Source: Trichormus sp. M33_DOE_039
GTDB lineage: Bacteria; Cyanobacteriota; Cyanobacteriia; Cyanobacteriales; Nostocaceae
Assembly (NCBI GenBank): GCA_015296085.1
Contig: DVDT01000035.1
Coordinates: 1-58,793 of the forward strand
Direction: 5' to 3'
Length of the DNA: 58,793 nt
The position numbers and the translations under genes are program-made. Below are positions 8,702 to 17,349 of the stretch, piece by piece (within the stretch, counting starts at the first letter, position 1; each line of letters opens with the position of its first letter). The notes below the pieces were generated by a model, which saw only the letters and a list, made by a program, of their open reading frames with translations, was not told where the DNA came from and searched no databases.

Positions 8702-9059
8702 AGCCTTTCTCTTAATTAGTCTCACACCAGATGATCTAGAACGATAGTTTATCAAATTTTTTAATAGGGTGTCTCTGACTTTCTCATCAAAATAAAACTA
8801 GGTAAAATACTGTCCTGGGAAAATTAATCTATAGGCTGTGTCGTTTGTGTTAGCTACTTTGTGTGATAAAAACAGCTTATAATTCATCAAAAGACTGCGA
8901 TCATTGCCAAAATGGAAAATAATTCCATCAGTTGAAATGAAATACTAGGTAAAAATTATATATATTATCTGCGGACACAATTATTTACACTGCATTTATT
9001 AAGTCTTTTCAGTAAACTCGGTTTTACAGTTAAGGTAGCGTAATGGGTTGAAGTTGACT

Positions 9060-9779
9060 ATGAATAAAATTCGGATTGCGCTGATTGAAGATCACGACCT
9101 GACTCGTGTGGGTATTCGCACAGCTTTATTGCAAAAGGAAGAAATTGAAATTGTCGGAGAAGCGGCTAATGCTGCGGAAGGATTGAATATGTTAAAAATG
9201 GTACAACCAGATATCGCCATCGTCGATATAGGTTTACCTGATAAAGATGGAATTGAACTAACACGGGAGTTAAAAGCAACTGCCAATGGAAATGAGCTAG
9301 AAACAAAGGTGCTAATCTTAACACTTCAAGATAATAAAGAGGCGGTGTTGGCTGCTTTTGCGGCTGGGGCTGACTCTTACTGTATGAAAGATGTTAAGTT
9401 TGATAACTTGTTGGAAGCTGTCAGGGTAACTTACAACGGCAACGCGTGGATTGATCCAGCGATCGCCAGAATTGTATTACAACAAGCACAACAAAATCCC
9501 CCTAAAACTGCAAATGTTTCCACAGAACGCCAATTTGTAGCCTCAAACCCAGATTCTACAGATGGTCAGGAAACTATCGACCCCTACATCCTGACAGAAA
9601 GAGAATTAGAGGTATTACAGTTAATCGTTGAAGGTTGTAGCAATGCACTCATTGCCGAACGCCTTTACATCACAGTGGGAACAGTCAAAACTCATGTCCG
9701 TAATATCTTGAACAAACTGTGCGCTGACGACCGTACACAAGCAGCAGTCAGGGCTTTACGTTCTGGATTAGTTGGATAA
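9060..9779 (+). CDS. NarL/FixJ-family response regulator
   Basis: 239 residues from the ATG (MNKIRIALIEDHD); a TTG 12 bases earlier is the alternative. Receiver domain about 1-125: acidic pocket EDH (about 9-11), phosphoacceptor Asp in PDIAIVDIGLPDKDG (about 51), T in ILTLQ, K in YCMKDV. A 50-residue Q/T/P-rich linker leads to a LuxR-type helix-turn-helix (about 180-235: LTERELEVLQLIVEGCSNALI, then VGTVKTHVRNILNKL). It is likely a DNA-binding output of a two-component system whose kinase is not adjacent. It precedes the PP2C/RsbW pair on the same strand but has its own terminator. Confidence 0.9.
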   Translation: MNKIRIALIEDHDLTRVGIRTALLQKEEIEIVGEAANAAEGLNMLKMVQPDIAIVDIGLPDKDGIELTRELKATANGNELETKVLILTLQDNKEAVLAAFAAGADSYCMKDVKFDNLLEAVRVTYNGNAWIDPAIARIVLQQAQQNPPKTANVSTERQFVASNPDSTDGQETIDPYILTERELEVLQLIVEGCSNALIAERLYITVGTVKTHVRNILNKLCADDRTQAAVRALRSGLVG

Positions 9780-9888
9780 ATTTAATCTCTCATTAAATCT
9801 GCACAATTGCCAATTTCATGACCCTGAAGTTAAATATAAGGGTACAGAAAATTAAGAGTAAAGTTATACTCGTGAAAATATAATTTTT

Positions 9889-9918
9889 CTGGAAAAGATA
9901 GCTTTTTCAGGGTTTTTT
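9889..9918 (+). terminator. intrinsic terminator
   Basis: Stem CTGGAAAAG / CTTTTTCAG (9889-9897 with 9902-9910, one mismatch) followed by GGTTTTTT, about 110 bases after the NarL-type regulator. Confidence 0.6.
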
Positions 9919-9983
9919 AGCGATTTTGTGGGATAGCAACTTTACTATCCTACTAAGTATTTACCTGTAAATAAAAGTCAAAT

Positions 9984-11657
9984 ATGACGGAAACTAGGGT
10001 AGAAAAACTGAAGCTCATGGTCGTTGATGATGAGCCGGATAACTTAGATTTACTCTACCGTACTTTTAGACGAGATTTTCAAGTCTATAAAGCCAATCAT
10101 GCCCGTGGCGCATTGGCAATTCTGGATAAAGAAGGAGAAATGGCTGTCATTATCTCTGACCAGCGAATGCCAGAAATGAATGGTACAGAATTTCTCAGTC
10201 ATACGGTAGAGCGATTTCCTGACACCATTCGGATTTTACTGACCGGTTTTACCGATGTCGAAGATTTAGTAGATGCCATTAACTCTGGTCAAGTTTTCAA
10301 GTACATCACTAAACCTTGGAATCCAGAACGCTTAAAAGTCATAGTTGAGCAAGCGACTGAAACATATCGCATTGTTAAAAAGCGCACTCAAGAGTTACGT
10401 CGAGCTTTACGACGAGAATCTTTATTTAATGCAGTGACAACCGCCATTCGGGAGTCATTGGATTATGAGAGTATGCTGCAAAAAATTGTCGCCACCATCG
10501 GACAAACATTTGATGCTACTGGTTGTCTACTCAAACCAGTAGAAGGAGATCTGCTCTTAGCTACCCAGTTCTCTTATCAAAATTCGGTCGGTCATTCTCC
10601 TACTGAGGCCTTTGACCCCACCCTTTTAATTGAGAAGGTTCTAGCAACTCATCAATATCAAATTGCCCACGAGATATACGAAGATAAAGCTTGTAACTAC
10701 TTGGTTGTCCCCTTATCCTACCAGCAAGACCTGTTAGCTGTGCTTGCCCTGTACCAATTTGGTCAAGATGAGCCTTGGCATGAAGAAGAAATTCAACTAA
10801 TTACAGGTGTAGCAGAACAAGCAGCTTTAGCTCTCTCCCAAGCCAAACTTTACCAACGTCTCCAAGAAAAACAAGAGCAAATCAAAGCTGAGTTAGAAGT
10901 TGCTCGCCAAATTCAAAACAACCTACTACGCCAAAGCCTACCTGATATTAAAGGCGCGCAGTTACAAGCTTGCTGTTACCCAGCACGGGAAGTAGGGGGC
11001 GATTTTTTTGAAGTCTTTGTTCACCCTAAAGGAGACTTATGGTTAGCGGTGGGAGATGTTTCTGGTAAAGGTGTCCCAGCCGCTTTATTTATGGCTAGTG
11101 CTATTTCTGTATTGCGTCGAGAATTATCTCAAGAAACACCTGCTGATCCCCATGTAGTTATACATAATCTCAACCAGGCTCTATGCAATGACTTAATAGG
11201 CAACAATTGCTTTATTACCCTTGTCTTAGCTTGTTTTACACCCACTACTAGGGAGCTGGTGTATGCCAATGCTGGACACATATACCCATTAGTTTGGTCA
11301 AATCGGGTCACTGTAGTAGAACAACCAAAGTATCTTAAAGTTCGTGGCATTCCTTTAGGAATCTTGCCCGAATGGCACGCCGAATCAGGTCGCCTAGTTC
11401 TCTCATCTGGAGACACATTACTGTTAGCTAGTGATGGAATTACAGAAGCGATGGTATCAAATAACTTATTGGTAGCCGCAAACACCGCTGGTGGCGTTCC
11501 ACCAGCAAGTCGTTCTATGCTTAAACAAGACGGTCTGTGGCAAATATTACAAGAAGAACCAAAGCCATTGTCTTTAAACCATTTACTAGCTCGCATCCAG
11601 GCAGATAACCCCGTGCAAGAAGATGATCAAACTATACTTTCTCTGGAGGTTTTGTAA
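9984..11657 (+). CDS. REC-GAF-PP2C (SpoIIE/RsbU-type) phosphatase
   Basis: 557 residues. The receiver domain (about 8-125) has VVDDEPDN, phosphoacceptor Asp in VIISDQRMPEMNG, T in LLTGFTD and K in YITKPW. A GAF-like domain follows (about 150-285), then a coiled linker (QEKQEQIKAELEVARQIQ), and a PP2C/SpoIIE phosphatase (about 315-555) with EVGGDFFEVF, VGDVSGKGVPAALFMA, NAGHIYPLVW and SDGITEAM metal-binding motifs. Such proteins dephosphorylate an anti-sigma-factor antagonist (STAS) under control of receiver phosphorylation. It is followed within one codon by an RsbW-like kinase, so the two are surely one operon. In the phosphatase domain a 20-base hairpin repeat (11487-11506) encodes a GGVPP insertion. 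Confidence 0.92.
   Translation: MTETRVEKLKLMVVDDEPDNLDLLYRTFRRDFQVYKANHARGALAILDKEGEMAVIISDQRMPEMNGTEFLSHTVERFPDTIRILLTGFTDVEDLVDAINSGQVFKYITKPWNPERLKVIVEQATETYRIVKKRTQELRRALRRESLFNAVTTAIRESLDYESMLQKIVATIGQTFDATGCLLKPVEGDLLLATQFSYQNSVGHSPTEAFDPTLLIEKVLATHQYQIAHEIYEDKACNYLVVPLSYQQDLLAVLALYQFGQDEPWHEEEIQLITGVAEQAALALSQAKLYQRLQEKQEQIKAELEVARQIQNNLLRQSLPDIKGAQLQACCYPAREVGGDFFEVFVHPKGDLWLAVGDVSGKGVPAALFMASAISVLRRELSQETPADPHVVIHNLNQALCNDLIGNNCFITLVLACFTPTTRELVYANAGHIYPLVWSNRVTVVEQPKYLKVRGIPLGILPEWHAESGRLVLSSGDTLLLASDGITEAMVSNNLLVAANTAGGVPPASRSMLKQDGLWQILQEEPKPLSLNHLLARIQADNPVQEDDQTILSLEVL
11487..11506. repeat. palindromic repeat inside the PP2C coding region
   Basis: A perfect 8-bp stem GCTGGTGG-cgtt-CCACCAGC lies inside the phosphatase gene and is translated in frame (AGGVPPA) within a loop that is variable in this family. 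It looks like a small repeat tolerated as a surface loop. Confidence 0.55.
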
Positions 11658-11660
11658 GTG

Positions 11661-12089
11661 ATGAAAAGTGAGCTACACGTACCAAGTGACTTAAACTATT
11701 TAGGTATCGTTGAAAACTGGTTACTCGGATGCTTAAAAATCCAATTGGGTGAGTCTGTTGATTGGTCAAGACAATCCAGTCGTTTGCGCCTAGCATTGGT
11801 AGAAGCTTACTCCAATGTAGTGCGTCATGCTCATAAAGAGCAGTCGAATATACCGATTTTGCTACGCTTGGAACTCACCGGTAGAGATATTTCTCTGGAG
11901 GTCTGGGACTACGGTTCTGGCTTTGATATGTCTACTTATTTTCCACCTAATCCTGTAGACAAGCAAGAAGGGGGCTATGGGTGGCTAATTATGAATCGGT
12001 TGATGGATAATGTGGAATATCAGTTACAAGTTGATGGTGCAAACTGTCTGAAATTAGAAGCCACTATCCCAGAACTTGCTAATAGCTAA
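11661..12089 (+). CDS. RsbW-like anti-sigma serine kinase (HATPase)
   Basis: 142 residues from ATG; a GTG just 5' is possible. GGAGG at about 11645 supports initiation here. The GHKL ATPase signature is present: N-box LALVEAYSNVVRHAHKE (about 50-66), G1 WDYGSGFDM (about 91-99) and a GGYGWLIMNRLMD lid/G2 region. RsbW-type kinases phosphorylate a STAS antagonist and may hold a sigma factor; the upstream PP2C reverses this. The antagonist and sigma factor are not in the window. It ends at a strong terminator at 12232-12269. Confidence 0.88.
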   Translation: MKSELHVPSDLNYLGIVENWLLGCLKIQLGESVDWSRQSSRLRLALVEAYSNVVRHAHKEQSNIPILLRLELTGRDISLEVWDYGSGFDMSTYFPPNPVDKQEGGYGWLIMNRLMDNVEYQLQVDGANCLKLEATIPELANS

Positions 12090-12231
12090 ACATTCAGATC
12101 ACTCCAATAGAGTAGATAAGCAAAACCTGATAGTACGTCGGCTTGATTGAGGGTATCTTCAGGTGATGACCATAACAACATATATTTGCACACTGAGTAA
12201 TATAAATTTACACGCAGCAAGAATCAATACT

Positions 12232-12269
12232 AAAAAACCCTTTTCTATTTTGTAAGATAGGGTTTTTTT
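12232..12269 (+). terminator. intrinsic terminator
   Basis: Stem AAAAAACCC (12232-12240) with GGGTTTTTT (12260-12268) and a T run, about 145 bases after the RsbW-like gene. Confidence 0.7.
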
Positions 12270-12349
12270 ATGCGCCATCAGATGTAGAGTTAGGCAGAAA
12301 ATTACTGATGCGTTCCCTACAAGCCACTATTGTTGCTTCCTAGGGGGAG

Positions 12350-12760
12350 CTATTTTTCAGGACGTAAAGCTAGTAATTCTTGGGGTGAAGCTAGAAGTTT
12401 AATTTTAGCTTCAGCAATTTGTTGTTGTTGGTTAAGAACGAATAGCCAAAGAACATTGACGCTACACCAAGAGGTGTGTGCTTTGCCTGTAACTTGTACT
12501 TGTCTATGACCATTTTCTAGTGTTTCGGCGATTCCCTGCTGGGGTTCGGCTTTGATATCTTGCGCTTCTTTTTGGAGATATCGAGCGATCGCCTCTGACC
12601 CTACAATACCAGATTCAAATGGTGGATACATGATACCCTCAACAGCAAATAAAGCCGACGTTGCTGTAAAGTTACCTGCATTTAAATTTGTGAAATACTC
12701 TAAGACTGTAGATTCTGTAATTCCTGGAATGTGATTAGATAAATATTCAGCGACTTTCAT
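12350..12760 (-). CDS. OCP C-terminal-domain homologue (CTDH), carotenoid-binding NTF2-like protein
   Basis: 136 residues, a single NTF2-like domain. It aligns by eye along its whole length with the C-terminal domain of orange carotenoid protein: STVLEYFTNLNAGNF (OCP Tyr201 region), PPFESGIVGSEAIARYL, QVQVTGKAHTSWCSVNVLW (OCP Trp277/Trp288 region) and IKLLASPQELL. The Tyr and both Trp that hold the carotenoid keto end are retained. CTDHs are water-soluble carotenoid carriers that dimerise and can pass carotenoid to helical carotenoid proteins (HCP) or to apo-OCP. Cys99, next to Trp98, is near the position of the redox-active Cys described in Anabaena CTDH. No intact HCP gene is adjacent. Confidence 0.85.
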   Translation of the reverse strand: MKVAEYLSNHIPGITESTVLEYFTNLNAGNFTATSALFAVEGIMYPPFESGIVGSEAIARYLQKEAQDIKAEPQQGIAETLENGHRQVQVTGKAHTSWCSVNVLWLFVLNQQQQIAEAKIKLLASPQELLALRPEK

Positions 12761-12943
12761 CCAAGTACCTCAATAATACTAGCTGAACATTAATTGAAAT
12801 AGACAACCGGAGATAAAAAAAGCTGCTACTGGTGTGGATGTCGCACCCAAGAAATCTGACTTAAGTAAGAATTAGTTCCCAAACTATAGCTTGGGAACTA
12901 ATTCTGGTATGACATTGAGGTTGGGAAGATATCGAAAAGAAAA

Positions 12944-13018
12944 TTAAATAGCTAAGGGGTCAACACCCATCTCAGCAACTACTTTACGCAGAACTACGGG
13001 TTGAAGCGGAATCAGAAG
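12944..13018 (-). pseudogene. possible 3' remnant of a helical carotenoid protein gene
   Basis: Upstream of the CTDH and on the same strand, an open stretch without a start reads LLIPLQPVVLRKVVAEMGVD, then PLAI and TAA. The last helix and 'MG-x-DP' ending resemble the C-terminus of HCP/OCP N-terminal-domain proteins. In other Nostoc genomes an HCP gene lies exactly here, before the CTDH. Further upstream text (to about 13090) is in another frame. The assignment rests on 24 residues and position only. Confidence 0.35.
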
Positions 13019-13244
13019 TGAATGTCATAATTGCACCACATTCGATTGGTTTGAGTACATTGCGAATCAGTGTGAGGTTTGCATCACTCTGGTAGCTTTA
13101 CCTCTTGCTTTACATATTGCATTATTTATTTACAAATTACCAATAAAATTTACAAATGCAGTGAGTAAGAAATGTTGAACTCAAGTCTTGACTGAATTAG
13201 GTATAATCGGGTTGCCGCCAGTTTGGCAAATTTTGGTTATACAA

Positions 13245-14219
13245 ATGGACTACTGTTCCGTAGTTAGCAGCAGTGTAGTAAAAGAAAAAACTAGAGAGCT
13301 AGGTTTTCACAAAGTTGGCATTGCTGCGGTAGATGAGAGTAGCAATACAGAAGCCCAGAGGCTGGAAGCCTGGGTAAGAATGGGTTATCACGCGGATATG
13401 GCATGGATGAATAATCCGAAACGCCAGGATGTGAAATTATTAATGCCAGAGGTGCGATCGCTTGTTTGTGTAGCACTCAATTACTACACTCCACACCAAC
13501 GCCCAGAAAGCGAAGAGTACGCCAAAATCTCCCGTTATGGTTGGGGGAGAGATTATCACAAGGTGATGCACAAAAAACTGAAAGCCTTAAGTACTTGGTT
13601 ACAATCATTGAATCCAGGGATTCAAGCACGTTACTATGCAGATACCGGCCCTGTCCAAGATAAAGTATGGGCGCAGCGTGCTGGGATTGGTTGGATTGCC
13701 AAAAATGGCAATGTGATTACTAGAGAGTATGGCTCTTGGGTATTTTTAGGTGAGGTGTTGACAAATCTGGAACTAGAAAGCGATCGCCCCCACACAGAAC
13801 ATTGCGGTAGCTGTACACGTTGTCTAGAAGCTTGTCCGACTGGGGCAATTACCCAACCCTTTGTAGTCGATGCTAATCGCTGTATAGCGTATCATACGAT
13901 TGAGAACCGGTCAGAAAAATTACCAGAGGCGATCGCACAGCATATGCAAGGTTGGGTAGCTGGGTGTGATATCTGCCAAGATGTTTGCCCTTGGAATCAA
14001 CGTTTTGCAAAAGCTACAGATGTGGGAGATTTTCAGCCTTATCCTGAAAATATTGCTCCTCAGCTGATAGAATTAGCGCAAATCTCAAATGAGGAGTGGG
14101 AAAGCAGATTTCCGGCATCAGCGTTGCGGCGGATTAAGCCAGAAATGTTAAGACGGAATGCCCGTGCTAATCTTGACGCATCCAGACAATATAATGACAC
14201 AGAAAGCAATTATTTTTGA
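13245..14219 (+). CDS. queG: epoxyqueuosine reductase
   Basis: 324 residues from the ATG at 13245 (MDYCSVVSSSVVKEKTRELG); a TTG 57 bases upstream is a poorer start. It catalyses the last step of queuosine synthesis, reducing epoxyqueuosine to queuosine in tRNA, using cobalamin and two [4Fe-4S] clusters. Visible signatures: MAWMNNPKRQDVKLLMPEVRS, ARYYADTGPVQDKVWAQRAG, then the cluster motifs CGSCTRCLEACPTGAI and CDICQDVCPWN. It lacks the HEAT-repeat C-terminal extension of longer forms. It overlaps the following HAD gene by 26 bases, so the two are translated from one message. The use of cobalamin is a loose link to cobU at 25 kb. Confidence 0.93.
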   Translation: MDYCSVVSSSVVKEKTRELGFHKVGIAAVDESSNTEAQRLEAWVRMGYHADMAWMNNPKRQDVKLLMPEVRSLVCVALNYYTPHQRPESEEYAKISRYGWGRDYHKVMHKKLKALSTWLQSLNPGIQARYYADTGPVQDKVWAQRAGIGWIAKNGNVITREYGSWVFLGEVLTNLELESDRPHTEHCGSCTRCLEACPTGAITQPFVVDANRCIAYHTIENRSEKLPEAIAQHMQGWVAGCDICQDVCPWNQRFAKATDVGDFQPYPENIAPQLIELAQISNEEWESRFPASALRRIKPEMLRRNARANLDASRQYNDTESNYF

Positions 14220-14829
14220 TTTTGATGGCACGATTGCCGATACCGTAGATGCACTTGTAAGTATTGCCAATCGTTTAGCTGTAGAGTTTGGTTATGTCCA
14301 AATTACACCAGATCAACTAACGCTCCTCAGAAATTTATCCTCTAGAGAAATTATTAAATATTCAGGAATTTCTCTATTTAAAATCCCTTTTCTCGTGAAA
14401 AAGGTGAAATTTGAATTAAAAAACAAAATCCAGGAATTGCGGCCTATTCCTGGCATGAAACAATCACTAATTGAGTTAAAAGAGAATGGTTATCAGCTAG
14501 GAATCATTACATCTAACTCCAAAGAAAACGTCACAGCATTTCTCAAAATCAATGAATTAGATAATTTATTTGAATTTATCTATTCAGGAGTGACAATTTT
14601 CGGTAAAACCACGATTATTAACAATGTTCTCAAGCAAAAACAGATCCAGCCTCAAGCAGTGATTTATGTTGGTGATGAAACTAGAGATATTGAAGCCTCT
14701 AAAAAAGCCAACATTAAAGTTATTGCTGTTACTTGGGGATTTAATTCTCCCGAAATTTTAGCTAAACAGAATCCAGACTTCGTAATTCATCACCCTAGTG
14801 AGTTACTGCAAGTTATCCAAAATTGCTAG
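14194..14829 (+). CDS. HAD-family hydrolase (phosphoglycolate phosphatase-like)
   Basis: 211 residues from the ATG inside the end of queG (MTQKAIIFDFDGTIADT). HAD motifs: I DFDGT with nucleophile Asp (about 9-11), II LGIITSNS, III Lys in the KTTIINNVLKQK region, IV YVGDETRDIEASKKA. A helical C1 cap lies between motifs I and II (about 20-90). A phosphatase of the Gph/PGP type is most likely; the substrate is not certain. Overlap with queG suggests co-translation but does not prove a shared pathway. Confidence 0.85.
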   Translation: MTQKAIIFDFDGTIADTVDALVSIANRLAVEFGYVQITPDQLTLLRNLSSREIIKYSGISLFKIPFLVKKVKFELKNKIQELRPIPGMKQSLIELKENGYQLGIITSNSKENVTAFLKINELDNLFEFIYSGVTIFGKTTIINNVLKQKQIQPQAVIYVGDETRDIEASKKANIKVIAVTWGFNSPEILAKQNPDFVIHHPSELLQVIQNC

Positions 14830-14852
14830 GTAGTCAATAGTCAAAAAGTAAT

Positions 14853-14880
14853 TTAACTAATGACTAATGACTAATGACTT
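14853..14880. repeat. heptamer tandem repeat (TAATGAC)
   Basis: About three copies of TAATGACT just after the HAD gene, abutting the stop of the small gene on the other strand. The same unit in reverse (TTAGTCA) recurs at 55744-55776. Confidence 0.75.
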
Positions 14881-15050
14881 GTGGTGTCTGTTTCCACCGC
14901 TACACCTTCGCTTAATTGCTGTGCTGCTGCATAGTCAGCATCAAAATCCACCCGTGGTGCTTTAGCTTCACCACTAGCGATACTTTCAGCGACTAGTTGT
15001 GCTTCATGGGTAGTAGCTTCATTAGGATTAGGCTTAACTTCATCAGTCAT
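14871..15050 (-). CDS. small conserved hypothetical protein
   Basis: 59 residues from the ATG (MTDEVKPNPNEATTHEAQLV), six bases after AAGGTG; a GTG nine bases upstream is less likely. Acidic, without hydrophobic segments, probably disordered with one helix (VDFDADYAAAQQLSEGV). Proteins of this style occur in many cyanobacteria, but no function is known to me. Confidence 0.65.
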   Translation of the reverse strand: MTDEVKPNPNEATTHEAQLVAESIASGEAKAPRVDFDADYAAAQQLSEGVAVETDTTSH

Positions 15051-15253
15051 AACTAACACCTTAAGTAATTTTTGAATGTTTGAAGTGATTGTAACAACTG
15101 ATTTAGGCTATTTTTAGCACTCTAGAGAGATATTTTGACCTCTGTTCAAGGATAGATATTAGGATTAATACTTGATAGTTACGAATATACATAGTGGTGT
15201 AACAAGGTTAAAATGTCGCAAAAAAATTGTATTGGTCTGTGAGCAAAGCCCAA

Positions 15254-17137
15254 TCACCTATTCATCGGCCAAGATAATTGGCAAATAGTACCATGAGGAC
15301 ACAGGGGCGATCGCTGGAATTTTCCTTGCAGTTGTTTAGCTAAATTAATAAACTGTTGCGTTCCTCTCCCTTCTTTCCCAGAATTAGATCCCAAACCGTT
15401 GTCAATCACGCTCAAAGTGTAACAGCCATCAGATATAGCGCAAGTAACTTGTAGGCGGGTTGCACCTGTGGCGTGTTTACCAACGTTACATAAAGCTTCC
15501 TCTAAAAATCTACAAATTCCTCGCTTTTGTTCGATAGTTAAGTATCTTTCATCTATAGGTTCAAAAGTCCGAATTTTGATTCTGATATTTTTAAAGCCAG
15601 GAAAGTCACGCTCTAAAGTATAGGTATAAACTTGATAGAGAAGATCATGCAGGGGATCTTGCAAATTTAATACTAGATTATTGCCTAAATAAAGGCTGGT
15701 GTCTTGCTCTAATGATTCCTGCTGTAAATACTCATATATTCCTCTTAACTCATAATTTAATTTTTCTAATTCCTGTTCTATTACTGGAATTAACTCTTTG
15801 TTTGATTTATCTTTACTATGTAGCAGTTGTAGAACTTTGGCAAGACTTTGTAATGGGCCATTATGAATAGTCTCAAAGGTGCTTTCTATAATCGCTTGAC
15901 GAATTTTTATCCCTGAACGTAAAGCTTGATCATATTGATATAAAGCGGTGAGTTCCATACCATTAACAATCAAGACTAAAATTGCTGGAATAAACGGAAT
16001 CCACCAACCAAACATTAAAAATAAATAACTAATCAATCCCAAAGCAGCACTAACTAAAATAACAATTATTAAGTTGTTTAATGGGGATTTAGTGAGTCTA
16101 GCAATGGCAATCCCACATACACCCCAAGCAAAAATCCATAAATATTCCCATTGTTCATCCCAAGTATTTAATAAAGGCCTGTCATTAATAACAGCACTGA
16201 TAATTTGACTCACAGCATGGGCTTGAATTTCTACGCCATAGACTCGCCCTTTATTGGCTGGAGTAGATGGAATAGCAGCAGTAGTAAAAAAATCTTTACG
16301 GCTAGGGGCAGTGATGCCGATAATAATGATGCGATCGCGTAACCAGTTAGGGTCTACTTTACCATTTTTGACATCACTACTAGAGATTGTCCGAAATCGG
16401 GCGTGACCACTCCGAAAATTCAACAAGACTTGGACTCCGCCTGCATCAGTGCGGATGTATCCCCCGGAGTTCGGTAAAAACCGGGGTAGTTCAGTTTTGC
16501 CAAAGCGCATAGCGGCGCGATCGCGGATACCGTTTTCTAAGAAAATATTGTTACGGGCTAAATAAGCGGCTGCTAACCTAATTGACAAGGATAATTTGTA
16601 GCCTTGAGGTGTTGGTGTGCCTAATAAGATTCTTCTTAATTTACCGTCAATATCAGTAATTTGGTCTGCAAATCCAATTTGTCGAGGGAGCAAATTAGAT
16701 GGTGGCGGAATGGGTTCTGGTAATACTTTTTCAATCGCAATGATATTTGGTGATTTCTGCAAAACAGCGGCTAGTTTACTATGATGCGTTTTGACTGGTA
16801 AATTTCGATAAATATCCAGACCGATGACTCTAGGTTTATATGTCTGCAATTTTAATAATAGTGTGGCTAAATCCCGATCTGAAATCAAAGAATCTGTTTG
16901 ATAGTAATTATGAAGAGGAATATCGTCTTTATTAATACCTACAATCACAATTCTTTCATCAATAGATTCTTCTGGACGCACACGTAAAAAATTATCAAAC
17001 GCTAGCCATTCTACAGATTGCATTAACCCCATGAAGCGAGCTAAGATTACTAGTCCGATGACTGCACATCCTGGTAATATACCCACACGCCACATAGCAA
17101 TTTCTGCTTTGAGAATATTCCAAAGTCCAGGAGGCAT
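15254..17137 (-). CDS. CHASE2-domain sensor histidine kinase (HisKA_3 type)
   Basis: 627 residues. An N-terminal membrane helix (ILPGCAVIGLVILARFMGLM, about 19-38) is followed by an extracytoplasmic CHASE2 domain (about 45-320: AFDNFLRVRPEESIDERIVI, VIGLDIYRNLP, IIIIGITAPSRKDFFTT). Three closely spaced membrane helices come next (about 330-395). The cytosolic kinase has a phospho-acceptor His in ETIHNGPLQSL (about 430) and a NarX-type ATPase (CRFLEEALCNVGKHA; VIDNGLGSNSGKEGRGT). The ligand is unknown. It is the last gene of a three-gene minus-strand set with the response regulator and a kinase-like protein, and is presumably the regulator's partner. Confidence 0.9.
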   Translation of the reverse strand: MPPGLWNILKAEIAMWRVGILPGCAVIGLVILARFMGLMQSVEWLAFDNFLRVRPEESIDERIVIVGINKDDIPLHNYYQTDSLISDRDLATLLLKLQTYKPRVIGLDIYRNLPVKTHHSKLAAVLQKSPNIIAIEKVLPEPIPPPSNLLPRQIGFADQITDIDGKLRRILLGTPTPQGYKLSLSIRLAAAYLARNNIFLENGIRDRAAMRFGKTELPRFLPNSGGYIRTDAGGVQVLLNFRSGHARFRTISSSDVKNGKVDPNWLRDRIIIIGITAPSRKDFFTTAAIPSTPANKGRVYGVEIQAHAVSQIISAVINDRPLLNTWDEQWEYLWIFAWGVCGIAIARLTKSPLNNLIIVILVSAALGLISYLFLMFGWWIPFIPAILVLIVNGMELTALYQYDQALRSGIKIRQAIIESTFETIHNGPLQSLAKVLQLLHSKDKSNKELIPVIEQELEKLNYELRGIYEYLQQESLEQDTSLYLGNNLVLNLQDPLHDLLYQVYTYTLERDFPGFKNIRIKIRTFEPIDERYLTIEQKRGICRFLEEALCNVGKHATGATRLQVTCAISDGCYTLSVIDNGLGSNSGKEGRGTQQFINLAKQLQGKFQRSPLCPHGTICQLSWPMNR

Positions 17138-17250
17138 AAGTTAATTCTCCAGTCTTTAGTGATAGGTAATGGGAATGGGGAATGGGAAAGCAGGGGAGCA
17201 ATGCGGTCTTCTCTTCGAGACGCTCCGCGAAGGGCTTTGCCCCGAAGTTT

Positions 17251-17273
17251 AGAGCGGAGGAAACCTCCGCTCT
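17251..17273. repeat. hairpin within a repeat-rich spacer
   Basis: Perfect stem AGAGCGGAGG-aaa-CCTCCGCTCT within 17160-17345, a spacer that also carries GGGGAATG repeats and the Nostoc-type phrase TTCGAGACGCTCCGCGAAG. It lies between the regulator and the CHASE2 kinase. Confidence 0.7.
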
Positions 17274-17349
17274 GACTTATCCCCAAGTGGAGCAATTGCG
17301 GGGGTGCAGGGAAGGAAAAATCAATTCCCCATACCCAATTCCCCATGCC

